Shown here in pieces: positions 34,192-42,533 of a DNA stretch of 64,000 nucleotides. Location: assembly GCA_041687675.1 (NCBI GenBank), contig JAWLBM010000024.1, forward strand, positions 13,143 to 77,142, read 5' to 3'. Source of the DNA: JAWLBM01 sp041687675 (lineage in GTDB: Bacteria > Pseudomonadota > Alphaproteobacteria > Rhizobiales > Pleomorphomonadaceae). A program made the translations under genes and the position numbers. Below the pieces are notes generated by a model, which saw only the letters and a program-made list of their open reading frames with translations, was not told the origin of the DNA and searched no databases. The first letter of the stretch is position 1. Every line of letters starts with the position of its first letter.

Positions 34192-34348
34192 GGTCGGCTC
34201 CCTGCTGATCCCTCCGGGCCATTCAAGCAGACCCGACGGCGCGCCGACAGCACCTACGTGCGACTACGAGGGGGCGCCGGCGCGCATCCCGCCCGCGGCG
34301 CGATCCGGCTAACCTTCCCGCGCAGACACCGCGGACCGGGAGACTTTG

Positions 34349-35068
34349 ATGGCGACGATCGGAAACCAGGACGGCGGAATGCTGAAGCTCGTCCAGGGCG
34401 CCGAGGAGGCGTTCCTGTCCGGCCGGCGCCGAAAGCAGGAGGACGTGGAGAGCGCGGTCGCCATCTTCCTGGAGATGCTCCGCGGCTTCGAACTGTTCGA
34501 GGTGCCGGACCCCTGCGTCACCGTCTTCGGCTCCGCCCGCCTCGGCGACGGCACCCCGGAATACGACATGGCGCGCCGGCTCGGCGGTCGCCTCGCCGAG
34601 TGCGGCTTTGCGGTAATGACAGGCGGCGGGCCGGGGCTGATGGAGGCGGTCAACCGCGGCGCCAAGGAGAGCGGCGGCTATTCCATGGGCTGCAACATCG
34701 TGCTGCCGCAGGAGCAGAAGCCCAATCCCTGGCTCGACCGCTTCGTGGTGTTCGAGCACTTCTTCGTGCGCAAGGTGATGCTGGTGAAGTATTCCTGCGC
34801 CTTCGTGGTCATGCCCGGCGGCTTCGGCACCCTCGACGAGGCCTTCGAGATTGCGACGCTGATCCAGTGCGGCAAGCTGAAGCGTTTTCCGATCGTGGCC
34901 ATGAGCCGCGACTTCTGGGCGCCCGTCCGCTCGCTGCTGCGCGAGACCATGGTCCGCATGGCCCTCATCGAGGAGAGCGACCTCGACCTCGTCAGGCTGA
35001 CCGACGACGTCGAGGAGGCGGTGGAGTGGATCCGCAACATGCGGGTGGAGCGCGCCGCCTATCCGTGA
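34349..35068 (+). CDS. LOG family protein (TIGR00730 type, 239 aa)
   Basis: Lysine-decarboxylase-like/LOG fold with MTGGGPGLMEAVNRGAKESG (about 91-110) and PGGFGTLDE (about 156-164), the PGGxGTxxE active site. Family members release cytokinin bases from nucleoside monophosphates or hydrolyse AMP/pyrimidine nucleotides. ATG 34349, GGGAG upstream. Longer than plant-type LOG by an N-terminal extension of about 45 residues. Confidence 0.88.
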   Translation: MATIGNQDGGMLKLVQGAEEAFLSGRRRKQEDVESAVAIFLEMLRGFELFEVPDPCVTVFGSARLGDGTPEYDMARRLGGRLAECGFAVMTGGGPGLMEAVNRGAKESGGYSMGCNIVLPQEQKPNPWLDRFVVFEHFFVRKVMLVKYSCAFVVMPGGFGTLDEAFEIATLIQCGKLKRFPIVAMSRDFWAPVRSLLRETMVRMALIEESDLDLVRLTDDVEEAVEWIRNMRVERAAYP

Positions 35069-35085
35069 GCGGGAGATCGCCAGCC

Positions 35086-35949
35086 TCACGCCTCCGGCAG
35101 GAAGCGGATGCTGCGGAGGCTGGCCCGGTAGAAGGGGAAATACTGCTCCGTGCCGAAGAGGTTGCCGCCCTCGACCCGCATCGGGACGGTGTAGCCGCCG
35201 GTCTCGCGGTGCTCGCCGAGCGTGCCGCCGAAGGGCTGCAGGCGGTAGCGTTTCTCCGGGTTGGCGTCGCTCCAGCGGGGGATCGACACCTCGAGGGGCC
35301 GGCCGTCGGCGCCGACCCGGACCTCGACCGACTGTTCCATGCCGTTCGCCCGAACGCGGGCCCGCGCCCTGTCGGAACCGACCGCCTCCCAGGTGACCTC
35401 CTCGCCGGGCAGGAAGGCGGCGGGCAGCCAGAAGGCGGCTTCGGCGACGACCCGCCCGAAGGCCGACCGCAGGTGGTCGCGGGTACCGCCCGCGGCGACG
35501 ACCGGCACCAGGCCGGCAAGGCGAAAGCGGGTCCACGACCGCACCCCGTCGAAGCCGTCCGAGCCGGAAAAGCCCAACCGCCCGCTGCCGACCTCCACCT
35601 GCCAGACGAGACCGTCGAAGGCGGAGAGCACCTGCCGCGCCCGCATCGGCCGGTAGCCGGGGCGCGTCGCATCGCCGAGCCCGATCGTGCCGGTCATCTC
35701 GATCACCGCCACCCGGGCCAGCGGGGTGCCGGGGCGGATCGCGAAGGTGAGGAAGCGGCGGGCGGGCTCCGGCAGCTCGGCCACCATGGCCGGGTCGAAG
35801 CGCGGGGCCGACGCGGGGGCGGCCGCCACTAGCCGCGAGACGGTCCGCTCCGCCAGCGCCGCGTCGCGCCGCCGCCGCGCCAGCAGCGCCAGGACGGCGG
35901 CCGCGGCGAGGGCGAGGAGCGCCACCAGGATCCAGCCGGCGAGAGTCAT
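35086..35949 (-). CDS. DUF6544-like membrane-anchored protein (287 aa)
   Basis: Single N-terminal helix (about 5-24; WILVALLALAAAAVLALLA), then a soluble domain with LPEPARRFLTFAIRPGTPLA, matching DUF6544-type proteins. Function unknown. ATG 35949 overlaps the stop of the upstream LysR gene (ATGA), so the two form a coupled pair and the regulator may act on it. Confidence 0.78.
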   Translation of the reverse strand: MTLAGWILVALLALAAAAVLALLARRRRDAALAERTVSRLVAAAPASAPRFDPAMVAELPEPARRFLTFAIRPGTPLARVAVIEMTGTIGLGDATRPGYRPMRARQVLSAFDGLVWQVEVGSGRLGFSGSDGFDGVRSWTRFRLAGLVPVVAAGGTRDHLRSAFGRVVAEAAFWLPAAFLPGEEVTWEAVGSDRARARVRANGMEQSVEVRVGADGRPLEVSIPRWSDANPEKRYRLQPFGGTLGEHRETGGYTVPMRVEGGNLFGTEQYFPFYRASLRSIRFLPEA

Positions 35950-36917
35950 GGGGCCAGGCCGGGGGCTGCGTCATGCGTCATGCGGGTTGCCCCCGCTGCC
36001 TCGCACGGCGGCTCGAACGGGTCGGCGGCCGGGTCGCCGCCGAGTTCCTCCGCGACGAAGTCGAGGAAGGCGCGGACGCGGCCCGGCATCAGCCGCCGGT
36101 GCGGGAAGAGCCCCCAGATGCCGAGGGACCCGGCGTCGTGGTCGGGGAACAGCGAGACGAGCGAGCCATCCGCGATGTCCTCGCCACAGACGAAGCTCGG
36201 AAGCCAGCTGACGCCCGCGCCGGACCGCGCCGCGAGGCGCAGCGCCTCCGAACTGCTCGACACCAGCCGCGGCCGGACCGCGACCCGGAACTGCTGCCCG
36301 TCCCTGGTGAACGGCCACTCGTCCCGCATGGCGGGGACCGAGAAGGCGAGGGCGGGGAGGTCGGCAAGGCGCGACGGCGCCTCCGGCCGGCCATGCCGGG
36401 CGAGGAAGTCGGGGCTGGCAACCACGTGAAAGCGCGAGGTGGCCAGCCGCCGGCCGACCAGGGCCGTGTCCAGCGACGGGGCGACGCGGAAGGCGAGGTC
36501 GAAGCCCTCCTGCACCAGGTCCACCACCCGATTGGAGAAGTCGAGCAGGAGGTCGAGGCCGGGATGCGCCATCAGGAAGGACGTCGCGAGCGGGGCGAGG
36601 TGCCGGTTTCCGAACTCGGTGGGCGCGGTGACCCTCAGCGTGCCGCGCAGTTCGCGGGCCTCGGCCCCGGCCAGCGCCTCGGCCTCCTCGATCCCGGCCA
36701 GCAGCGAGAGGCAGCGCTCGTGGTAGCGGCGGCCGGCGTCCGTCGGCCGGACCAGGCGGGTGGTGCGGTCGAGCAGGCGGGCGCCGGTGCGCTGCTCGAG
36801 ATGGGCCACATGCTTGGCGACCATCCCGGCCGAGATGCCGAGGGTGCGGGCCGCCGGCGCGAAGCCGCCGAGTTCCACCACGCGCACGAAGGCGCGCATG
36901 CTTTCGACCGTATCCAC
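35946..36917 (-). CDS. LysR family transcriptional regulator (323 aa)
   Basis: HTH_1 domain (1-60; MRAFVRVVELGGFAPAARTL, GISAGMVAKHVAHLEQRTGA, RLLDRTTR) and a C-terminal substrate-binding domain of the group with LRVTAPTEFGNRHLAPL. GTG 36917 with GAGGA 7 bases upstream is the start; a longer frame has no similarity. Divergent from the YdhR-like gene with a palindrome in between, so it probably controls that pair and itself. Confidence 0.9.
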   Translation of the reverse strand: MDTVESMRAFVRVVELGGFAPAARTLGISAGMVAKHVAHLEQRTGARLLDRTTRLVRPTDAGRRYHERCLSLLAGIEEAEALAGAEARELRGTLRVTAPTEFGNRHLAPLATSFLMAHPGLDLLLDFSNRVVDLVQEGFDLAFRVAPSLDTALVGRRLATSRFHVVASPDFLARHGRPEAPSRLADLPALAFSVPAMRDEWPFTRDGQQFRVAVRPRLVSSSSEALRLAARSGAGVSWLPSFVCGEDIADGSLVSLFPDHDAGSLGIWGLFPHRRLMPGRVRAFLDFVAEELGGDPAADPFEPPCEAAGATRMTHDAAPGLAP

Positions 36918-36957
36918 GGGCCATTCCTCACTGCCAGTGCGGAATGAACGTACCACA

Positions 36958-36973
36958 GCGGGGATTATCCCGC
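36958..36973. promoter_or_regulatory. Palindrome GCGGG-N6-CCCGC, candidate LysR operator
   Basis: GCGGGGATTATCCCGC, containing the 11-base palindrome GGGAT-T-ATCCC, in the gap between the LysR gene and the two small monooxygenase-like genes. Position and symmetry fit a LysR site; the strict T-N11-A rule is not matched. Confidence 0.4.
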
Positions 36974-37036
36974 ATCGGGACGAGATGTATCTCCGCGTTG
37001 CCGGCCCGGATGCCGGCTGACGAAGGAGCAGGACAG

Positions 37037-37342
37037 ATGGCGACCACCTTGATCCAGTTCGATTTCCCTTTCCAGGGCCCCTGGGGCGACGACCTCGCCG
37101 TAGCCTGCCGCGCGCTCGCGGCGGACATCGCCGGCGAGCCCGGGCTCGTGTTCAAGCTCTGGGGCGAGGACCCGGGGCGCGGCCGGGCGAGCGGCGTCTA
37201 CCTCTTCGAGGATCCGGCCAGCGCGGAGCGCTACGTGGCGAAGCACCGGCCGCGCCTTGCCGCCTTCGGGGTCGAGGATCCGCAGGCGAGCATGTTCCGG
37301 CTGCACCGCCCCCTGTCGCGGCTGACCCGGGCTCCGGTCTGA
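37037..37342 (+). CDS. YdhR-family putative monooxygenase (101 aa)
   Basis: Dimeric alpha/beta-barrel (ABM) protein of the YdhR type: TLIQFDFPFQGPWGDDLA, GEPGLVFKLWGED, GVYLFEDPASAERYV, and LHRPLSRLTRAPV at the end. Family members are small monooxygenase-like proteins of unsettled function. GAAGGAG 10 bases before ATG 37037. First of two small genes divergent from LysR. Confidence 0.88.
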   Translation: MATTLIQFDFPFQGPWGDDLAVACRALAADIAGEPGLVFKLWGEDPGRGRASGVYLFEDPASAERYVAKHRPRLAAFGVEDPQASMFRLHRPLSRLTRAPV

Positions 37343-37354
37343 GGGAGGACGGCG

Positions 37355-37642
37355 ATGTACACCACGCTCGCCGAAGTCACGCACTCGGACCTTGCGACCT
37401 TCCTCTCCGTCTTCGCCACGCGCGGAGCGGCGCTGAGGAAGCGGCACGGAAGCACCGGCGCGGAGGTCCTGGTCGGGGCGGAGGATCCGGACAGCTGCGT
37501 CCTGGTCATCGACTGGGAGAGCCGCGCCCGCTTCGAGGCATTCCTGGCCGATCCGGAGGTGCCGGCCACCATGCGGTCGGGCGGGATCACCGCCCCGCCG
37601 AAGTTCACCCCGCTCGCGCGGGTGGCCTCGCTTCCGGCCTGA
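37355..37642 (+). CDS. Small ABM-fold-like protein (95 aa)
   Basis: TFLSVFATRGAALRKRHGST, LVIDWESRARFEAFLADPEV: pattern of antibiotic-biosynthesis-monooxygenase/Dabb-like dimers. It follows the YdhR gene by 12 bases, then an intrinsic terminator. Probably acts with the YdhR protein on the same unknown substrate. Confidence 0.75.
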   Translation: MYTTLAEVTHSDLATFLSVFATRGAALRKRHGSTGAEVLVGAEDPDSCVLVIDWESRARFEAFLADPEVPATMRSGGITAPPKFTPLARVASLPA

Positions 37643-37656
37643 GGCCGACGCGGAAA

Positions 37657-37689
37657 GGCGGGCCGTCCAGAAGGGACGGCCCGCCTTTT
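37657..37689 (+). terminator. Rho-independent terminator of the YdhR pair
   Basis: Perfect 12-bp stem GGCGGGCCGTCC/GGACGGCCCGCC (37657-37668 with 37674-37685), loop AGAAG, followed by TTTT. Canonical intrinsic terminator. Confidence 0.92.
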
Positions 37690-37716
37690 CTTGCCGGTCC
37701 GGTCGGACCCGGAGGC

Positions 37717-37989
37717 TCAGTTGTCGTAGGGGCTGTCGAGGCTGTCGACGGCGCGGTCGCGCTGGGGGCCGAACCAGCTCTTGCCGCCGGCGGCGTCGTT
37801 GGTGGCGATCGCCGAGGTGGCGACGACCGGGGTCGGGGCGATGCTCCCGGCGGCGGCTTCGAGCTGGCGGTCGTAGGAACGATCGAAGGCCGGGTCGAAG
37901 ACGCTGGTGCGGTCCCAGCCGGCGAAAGCCGGGGCGGCGGCGGAGATCGACAGGACGGCGGCGAGGGTGATCTTGGCAAGCTTGGTCAT
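37717..37989 (-). CDS. Small exported protein (90 aa)
   Basis: Signal peptide (MTKLAKITLAAVLSISAAAP, ending AFA-G near 23), then a mature part of about 67 residues with no recognised domain, ending KSWFGPQRDRAVDSLDSPYD N. The KxWFGPxxDxAV segment also occurs in the small lipoprotein at 61959-62147. AAAGGAACC precedes ATG 37989. Function unknown. Confidence 0.82.
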   Translation of the reverse strand: MTKLAKITLAAVLSISAAAPAFAGWDRTSVFDPAFDRSYDRQLEAAAGSIAPTPVVATSAIATNDAAGGKSWFGPQRDRAVDSLDSPYDN

Positions 37990-38221
37990 GGTCTCGGTTC
38001 CTTTGCTTACGTAATCTGGTTGTCTTCTTCCGAAGAGGCTTAGATCTACGTTTTTGCGTCGCCTCTCGTGAGGCTGTTTTTAGAACGGCGAGACACATTG
38101 CACAAATAAGATGAGTAGGATCGGCGCGTGAACATGAATCACGGGCGCCGGAACCTTTCGTTGCGGCAACCTCACGCCGCCGTCACCTGCAAGGCATCGG
38201 GCGTGATCGCGGGGCCCGGGC
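37990..38221. other. Gene-free interval upstream of the small exported protein
   Basis: No gene seen up to the EF-hand gene end at 38355 (365 bases in all). It contains a short inverted repeat GCCTC-ACGA-GAGGC (minus strand) and an AT-rich patch around 38070-38115, the likely promoter region of the small exported protein, plus the terminator listed separately. Confidence 0.4.
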
Positions 38222-38256
38222 AAAAAAAGCGGCCGGACCGCTCGGGTCCGTGCCGC
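38222..38256 (-). terminator. Rho-independent terminator of the EF-hand gene
   Basis: On the minus strand: GCGGC-ac-GGACC, loop CGAGC, GGTCC-g-GCCGC, then seven T. The stem has one small internal mismatch. Lies about 100 bases after the stop at 38355. Confidence 0.88.
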
Positions 38257-38354
38257 AGTGGAGCATCCGGCGCCGGGGAGGGGGAGAATCCGCGCCGGAC
38301 CTCGAAACGGACCGGGGGGAGGAACCCGGCCCGAGGGAGAATTTTTCGTCGGCG

Positions 38355-38801
38355 TCAGACGTCGAAGATGCCCTCGTCGCCGATGTCGTCGCCGAGATCG
38401 CCGAACTCCGGCTCCTCGATGAAGCCGCTGTCGTCGGCGTCATAGGCGCCGTAGACGCCGGTGTTGAACTCGTCCCGGTCGAGCATCGCGTCGTCGTTGA
38501 CGTCCCAGTCGTCCCAGGCGGTCTCGCCGAAGCGCTCGTTGAAGTCGGCCTCGTTGTCGCCGATGCCGGCGGTCCACTCGTTCTCGTCGATCATGTCGTC
38601 GTCATTGGCGTCCCAGGTGTCCCAGACGCCCGAGCTGCCGAAGCCGGTGCCGAACTCGTTCTCGTCGATGCCGACGTCGGCGTTGGCGTTCCACTCGTTC
38701 CACTGCTCCACGCCCTGGGCGGACTGCGACAGAGCCGGCGCGGTCAGGAGCGCAAGGGCGAAGCTCGTGGCGATGGCGGGTTTCAGCCAGGTCTTGGTCA
38801 T
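38355..38801 (-). CDS. Secreted EF-hand protein (148 aa)
   Basis: Signal peptide (ending APALSQS near 26), then four EF-hand-like loops: NANADVGIDENEF, DANDDDMIDENEW, DVNDDAMLDRDEF and DADDSGFIEEPEF. Strongly acidic. Probably a periplasmic calcium-binding protein, in the same family style as the plus-strand EF-hand genes at 42.5-45.5 kb. ATG 38801 with AAGGA upstream. Own terminator, so monocistronic. Confidence 0.88.
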   Translation of the reverse strand: MTKTWLKPAIATSFALALLTAPALSQSAQGVEQWNEWNANADVGIDENEFGTGFGSSGVWDTWDANDDDMIDENEWTAGIGDNEADFNERFGETAWDDWDVNDDAMLDRDEFNTGVYGAYDADDSGFIEEPEFGDLGDDIGDEGIFDV

Positions 38802-38947
38802 CACGTGTCCTTTCGTCGGCTTGTCTGCCCGACCGCGCGGGCCGAACGGCGGACACAACCCGCCCGGCGGCGGACTGTTCCGCGCCGATGCCGATCGATT
38901 TCGAGGAGAAGGGAATCACCGCCCGCTTCCGGCGCACAGGCGCCGGG

Positions 38948-39286
38948 TCAGACCTCGGTGCGCTCGCGTCCGGGGTCGTCCGGCGGCGCCTCGGAGAGCG
39001 CCTCGCCGGCGGCGGCCTGATCCGGCGCGCTGCGGCGGGAGAGGAAGCGGAGGCCGGCGGAGTGGCCGCGCTGCCAGACGACGTCGGCGCCGACCTCGAG
39101 ATCGGCTTCGGGGAGAACCAGCGTCACGGGGCTCGCCAGCACCGGCAGCGACCGCGCGACAAGGCGACAGCCGTTGACGCTGATGTCGGCCACCTGCACA
39201 TCGACGGTCCCGGCCTGCGTGACAAGCCGCCCCTGCATGTTGGTCTTCACCCGGCGGACCCGCCGGGTTTCGTCCGGATCCTTCAT
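38948..39286 (-). CDS. PilZ domain protein (112 aa)
   Basis: PilZ c-di-GMP-binding motifs: RRVRRVK near 8-14 (RxxxR) and DISVNGCRL (DxSxxG, about 34-42). The protein is a single PilZ domain with an acidic C-terminal tail. GGGGAG before ATG 39286. Cytoplasmic c-di-GMP receptor; output unknown. Confidence 0.88.
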   Translation of the reverse strand: MKDPDETRRVRRVKTNMQGRLVTQAGTVDVQVADISVNGCRLVARSLPVLASPVTLVLPEADLEVGADVVWQRGHSAGLRFLSRRSAPDQAAAGEALSEAPPDDPGRERTEV

Positions 39287-39534
39287 GCCGCTCCCCGGTT
39301 CGGCCCCGCTCCCGCCTCGGGCCGGTCGCCGCCCGGCCCGCAGACCGCCGCGCCATGGCGGATCGCGGTGTGGCTGGCCTCGCCTCGGCGCCTGGCGGGC
39401 GCGCCGCCACCCTAGCCGCATCCGGCCCGCGGCACCACAATCCGAATGGGGTGGGTGGCCATCGCTTGGCTTTCGTGAGTTGATAGGCTCTGTCGCCGCG
39501 CCCGCCAGCCGGCTGCGACCGCAGGAGATGCGCC

Positions 39535-40020
39535 TTGAACCTGACGCTGCTCGCCTTCGTCGGCCTGTCCTTCCTCGCCGCCCTCTCGGGCGCCGTGTTT
39601 CCGCCGGGGCGCTGGTACGAGCGGCTGGCCAAGCCTGCCTGGCGGCCGCCGAACTGGGCCTTTCCGCTGGTGTGGGCCGTGCTCTACGCGATGCTCGCCG
39701 TCTCCGCATGGATCGTCTGGGAGACCGCGCCGGCCGAGGCGCTGCCGCTGGCGATGACGGTCTACGGCCTGCAACTCGTGCTGAACGCCGGCTGGTCGGC
39801 CATCTTCTTCGGCCTGAAGCGCATGCGCCTCGCCCTCGTCGAGCTCTGCCTGCTGTGGCTGTCCATCCTGGCGATGATCGTGGTGTTCTGGCCGATCAAC
39901 GTTGGCGCCGCGCTGCTGCTCGTGCCCTATCTCGCCTGGGTGACGACCGCGGGCATGCTCAACCTCGCGATGATCCGGCTCAATCCGGACGCGGTGCAGG
40001 AGGCGCCGGCCCGCACATGA
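39535..40020 (+). CDS. tspO: TspO/MBR family tryptophan-rich sensory protein (161 aa)
   Basis: Five membrane helices and the signature WYERLAKPAWRPPNWAFPLV (about 28-47), and WSAIFFGLKRMRLAL. TspO proteins bind tetrapyrroles and respond to oxidative stress or oxygen. TTG start at 39535 with AGGAG 8 bases upstream. Overlaps the next gene by 4 bases (ATGA). Confidence 0.93.
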   Translation: MNLTLLAFVGLSFLAALSGAVFPPGRWYERLAKPAWRPPNWAFPLVWAVLYAMLAVSAWIVWETAPAEALPLAMTVYGLQLVLNAGWSAIFFGLKRMRLALVELCLLWLSILAMIVVFWPINVGAALLLVPYLAWVTTAGMLNLAMIRLNPDAVQEAPART

Positions 40021-40814
40021 GCGAATCCGACGCGCCGCAGCCGACGACCGGGCTCCGCGACCGCGTTCGCGCGCTCTATCTCGCGGATACGCCCGAGGCC
40101 TACCGGTTCCGCTACGGGCTGCTGGCCTTCGATCTCGCCACCGTTCTCTACGTGGTGGCGACGTCCTTCGGGCCGCGCACGACGGTGATCGAGGTCATGG
40201 ACGCGGTCCTCGGCCTCGTCATCCTCGCCGACGTGGCCGCGCGCTTCTGGATCACCCGCCAGCCGATGCGGCTGTTGATTCAGCCGGCCACCTACGCCGA
40301 CCTCGTCGCCCTGGCCTCCTTCCTCGCGCCGATCGCCGGGGAAGGGTTCGGCTTCCTCCGGGTGCTGCGCACCGTGCGGCTGCTGAGGACCTACAGGGTC
40401 GCGGCTCGGCTCCGGGAGGACTTCGAGTTCTTCCGGCGGCACGAGGAACTGGTGCTCGCCAGCATCAACCTCGGCGTCTTCCTCTTCATCATGACCGGCA
40501 TCGTCTACGAGACGCAGTACCGGACCAACCCGCAGATCGGCAACTACGCCGACGCGCTCTACTTCACCGTCACCGCGCTCACCACGACGGGCTTCGGCGA
40601 CATCACCCTTCCCGGCACGACCGGCCGGCTGATCTCGATCGCGGTGATGATCTTCGGGGTGACGCTGTTCCTGCGCCTCGCCCAGGTGCTGTTCCGGCCG
40701 CAGAAGATCCGCTACGAGTGCCCCACCTGCGGGCTCCTGCGGCACGACTGGGACGCGGTCCACTGCAAGCACTGCGGCACCACCCTCCACATCCGGACCG
40801 AGGGCGGGGTCTGA
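40017..40814 (+). CDS. Voltage-gated-type potassium channel with C-terminal zinc ribbon (265 aa)
   Basis: Six-helix ion-channel layout: S4-like FLRVLRTVRLLRTYRVAARL (about 115-134) and selectivity filter TTTGFGD (about 190-196), with the S6 helix after it. After the last helix the protein ends in a zinc ribbon, YECPTCGLLRHDWDAVHCKH CG (about 233-255; CPxC...CKHC). No cyclic-nucleotide domain. Coupled to tspO by a 4-base overlap. The zinc ribbon is unusual and may be a metal or redox sensor that gates the channel; inference. Confidence 0.9.
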   Translation: MSESDAPQPTTGLRDRVRALYLADTPEAYRFRYGLLAFDLATVLYVVATSFGPRTTVIEVMDAVLGLVILADVAARFWITRQPMRLLIQPATYADLVALASFLAPIAGEGFGFLRVLRTVRLLRTYRVAARLREDFEFFRRHEELVLASINLGVFLFIMTGIVYETQYRTNPQIGNYADALYFTVTALTTTGFGDITLPGTTGRLISIAVMIFGVTLFLRLAQVLFRPQKIRYECPTCGLLRHDWDAVHCKHCGTTLHIRTEGGV

Positions 40815-40955
40815 CCCTCCGGGCAGGGTTGAATCGGGCCCGGCCATCCCCATCTGGTGGCTGGTCCGGTCCGGGCCCCTCTGGCGCGCCGCAAGGCGCC
40901 GCGATGTCGGACCTCCACCTGCGCGGGCGAACTCGCCCGCCCGACGGAGAGACAC

Positions 40956-41393
40956 ATGGCCGCAACCGCCTACGCTTCCGCCCGCCCCATGTCCGACGCC
41001 GAGTACGGCGACCGGTCCGTCGAGGGCGTCCGCCGCCGGCTCGCCGCGCTGAGCCGTTTCCTCGACAGCGCCGTCCGCGTTCCCGGCACCAACTTCCGCG
41101 TCGGCGCCGACGCGGCGATGGCGGTCGTCCCCGGCATCGGCTCGCTGGCCGCGTCCGCCGTCTCCGCCTATCTCGTGCTGGAGGCGGCGCGGCTCGGCGT
41201 CCGCCGGCGCGACCTCGTCCGGATGGGCGGCAACATCGTCATCGACACCGCGCTCGGCTCCATCCCGCTGGTCGGCGTGCTCTTCGACGCCGTGTTCAAG
41301 GCGAACAACCGCAACATGCGGATCCTCAACGAGCACCTCGACCGGACCCACCGCACCATCGATCTCGAGCCCGCGGCGGGAGGCCGTCGATGA
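40956..41393 (+). CDS. DUF4112 family protein (145 aa)
   Basis: DUF4112: RRLAALSRFLDSAVRVPGTN, FRVGADAAMAVVPGIGSLAA (about 49-68) and two hydrophobic helices. Membrane protein of unknown function. ATG 40956 with GGAGAGA upstream. Overlaps the next gene by 4 bases (ATGA). Confidence 0.88.
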   Translation: MAATAYASARPMSDAEYGDRSVEGVRRRLAALSRFLDSAVRVPGTNFRVGADAAMAVVPGIGSLAASAVSAYLVLEAARLGVRRRDLVRMGGNIVIDTALGSIPLVGVLFDAVFKANNRNMRILNEHLDRTHRTIDLEPAAGGRR

Positions 41394-41830
41394 AGGGACT
41401 GATCTGGGGCATCGCCATCGTCCTCGCGGCGATCTGGTCCCTGGTCGCGTGGGCGGGGCACGGCCTGATCGGCTTCGCCGGTCGCCTCCTCGCCGACAAC
41501 GCAGACCTTGCGCCGGTGGACCCGGAGGGGGTCGTGCTGATCTCCGAGTGGACGGACGTCCTCGCCGGCTTCGGCCAGGGCACCGTGGCGGTGATCTGGG
41601 GGATCGGCCTGCTGCTGATCGTCGGGCTCGCCGCGCTGGCGGCGAAGATCGCCGCGCCGTCGCGCCAGCCGGCTCCCCCGGCCTACGGCGGGCGCCCCGA
41701 CGACTATCGCGGCGGGCCGGTGGTGGACCATCGCGCCGACGAGGCCCGCCCCGCGGCGCCGCCGCGCGGCCGGCCGGACCTGCTGGCCGAGGCCCGGCGC
41801 CTCTCCGAGCGGGGCGACCGGCAGCGCTGA
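41390..41830 (+). CDS. Two-helix membrane protein, unrecognised (146 aa)
   Basis: Helix 1 about 3-30 (GLIWGIAIVLAAIWSLVAW), helix 2 about 58-82, then a Pro/Arg-rich cytoplasmic tail of about 60 residues. No family recognised. Translationally coupled to the DUF4112 gene (ATGA), so the two products probably work together in the membrane. Confidence 0.75.
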   Translation: MKGLIWGIAIVLAAIWSLVAWAGHGLIGFAGRLLADNADLAPVDPEGVVLISEWTDVLAGFGQGTVAVIWGIGLLLIVGLAALAAKIAAPSRQPAPPAYGGRPDDYRGGPVVDHRADEARPAAPPRGRPDLLAEARRLSERGDRQR

Positions 41831-41833
41831 AGG

Positions 41834-42340
41834 TCAGCGGCGGACGGTCCTGAGGGCGCTCTCGTCCGCGTCCGGGCGCCCCGTCGTCACGCTGAAGGAG
41901 CCGTCCGTCTCGAGCACCACCGACCCGACCGTCGAGAGATCCTCGTGGCCGTCCGAGCGGATGGCGGCGAGAATCTCCTCCTCCGCCACCCGCTCCCGCC
42001 GCATCGCCTCGCGCAGGAACGAGCCGTGGTGGAACATCAGCCGCGGCTCGGCCTTCACCACCGCCTGGAACCGGTTCGAGCGCGAACTGCCGGTCGCCAC
42101 CACGAACTGCAGCACGCAGAGCAGCGCCAGCGCGACCAGGCCCTCCGACAGCGACACGTCCTTCGACAGCAGAACCGTCGCCAGCGTTGACCCGAAGGCG
42201 ACCGTCACCACCAGGTCGAAGGCGTTCATCTTCGACAGCGTGCGCTTGCCGGAGATCCTCAGCATCGCCACCAGTCCCGCATAGGCGAGGCTGCCGACCA
42301 CCAGGATCCGGCCGAGATCGGCCCATCCGTCGAAGAACAT
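41834..42340 (-). CDS. YetF/DUF421 family membrane protein (168 aa)
   Basis: Three N-terminal helices (LVVGSLAYAGLVAMLR onward), the family motif GKRTLSKMNAFDLVVTVAFG (about 31-50), and a soluble YetF-like C-terminal domain with PRLMFHHGSFLREAMRRERV. DUF421 proteins have unknown function. GGAGGTGACG precedes ATG 42340. Its stop is 3 bases from the convergent gene end. Confidence 0.88.
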   Translation of the reverse strand: MFFDGWADLGRILVVGSLAYAGLVAMLRISGKRTLSKMNAFDLVVTVAFGSTLATVLLSKDVSLSEGLVALALLCVLQFVVATGSSRSNRFQAVVKAEPRLMFHHGSFLREAMRRERVAEEEILAAIRSDGHEDLSTVGSVVLETDGSFSVTTGRPDADESALRTVRR

Positions 42341-42533
42341 CCGCGTCACCTCCGTCCAACTCGCCCCGTCATTCGGAAAACCCGTGGCGGCGCCTGCGGA
42401 TCCACGGGCGCATCCGCCCCGACGATCGCCGGGACCGGCCTTTGGAACATCCGCGCCGCAAGTCGCTTTCTTTCCCCTGACCCTGACCCTGGCGCCGGCG
42501 GCCCGGCCGCGGCGCCCCATGTGGAGAGAACAG

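Noticed and set aside
42445..42470. GGAAC upstream of the 42534 EF-hand gene as a stress promoter
   Set aside because: At spacers of 16 or 17 the -10 is GCTT or CTTT, not CGTT.
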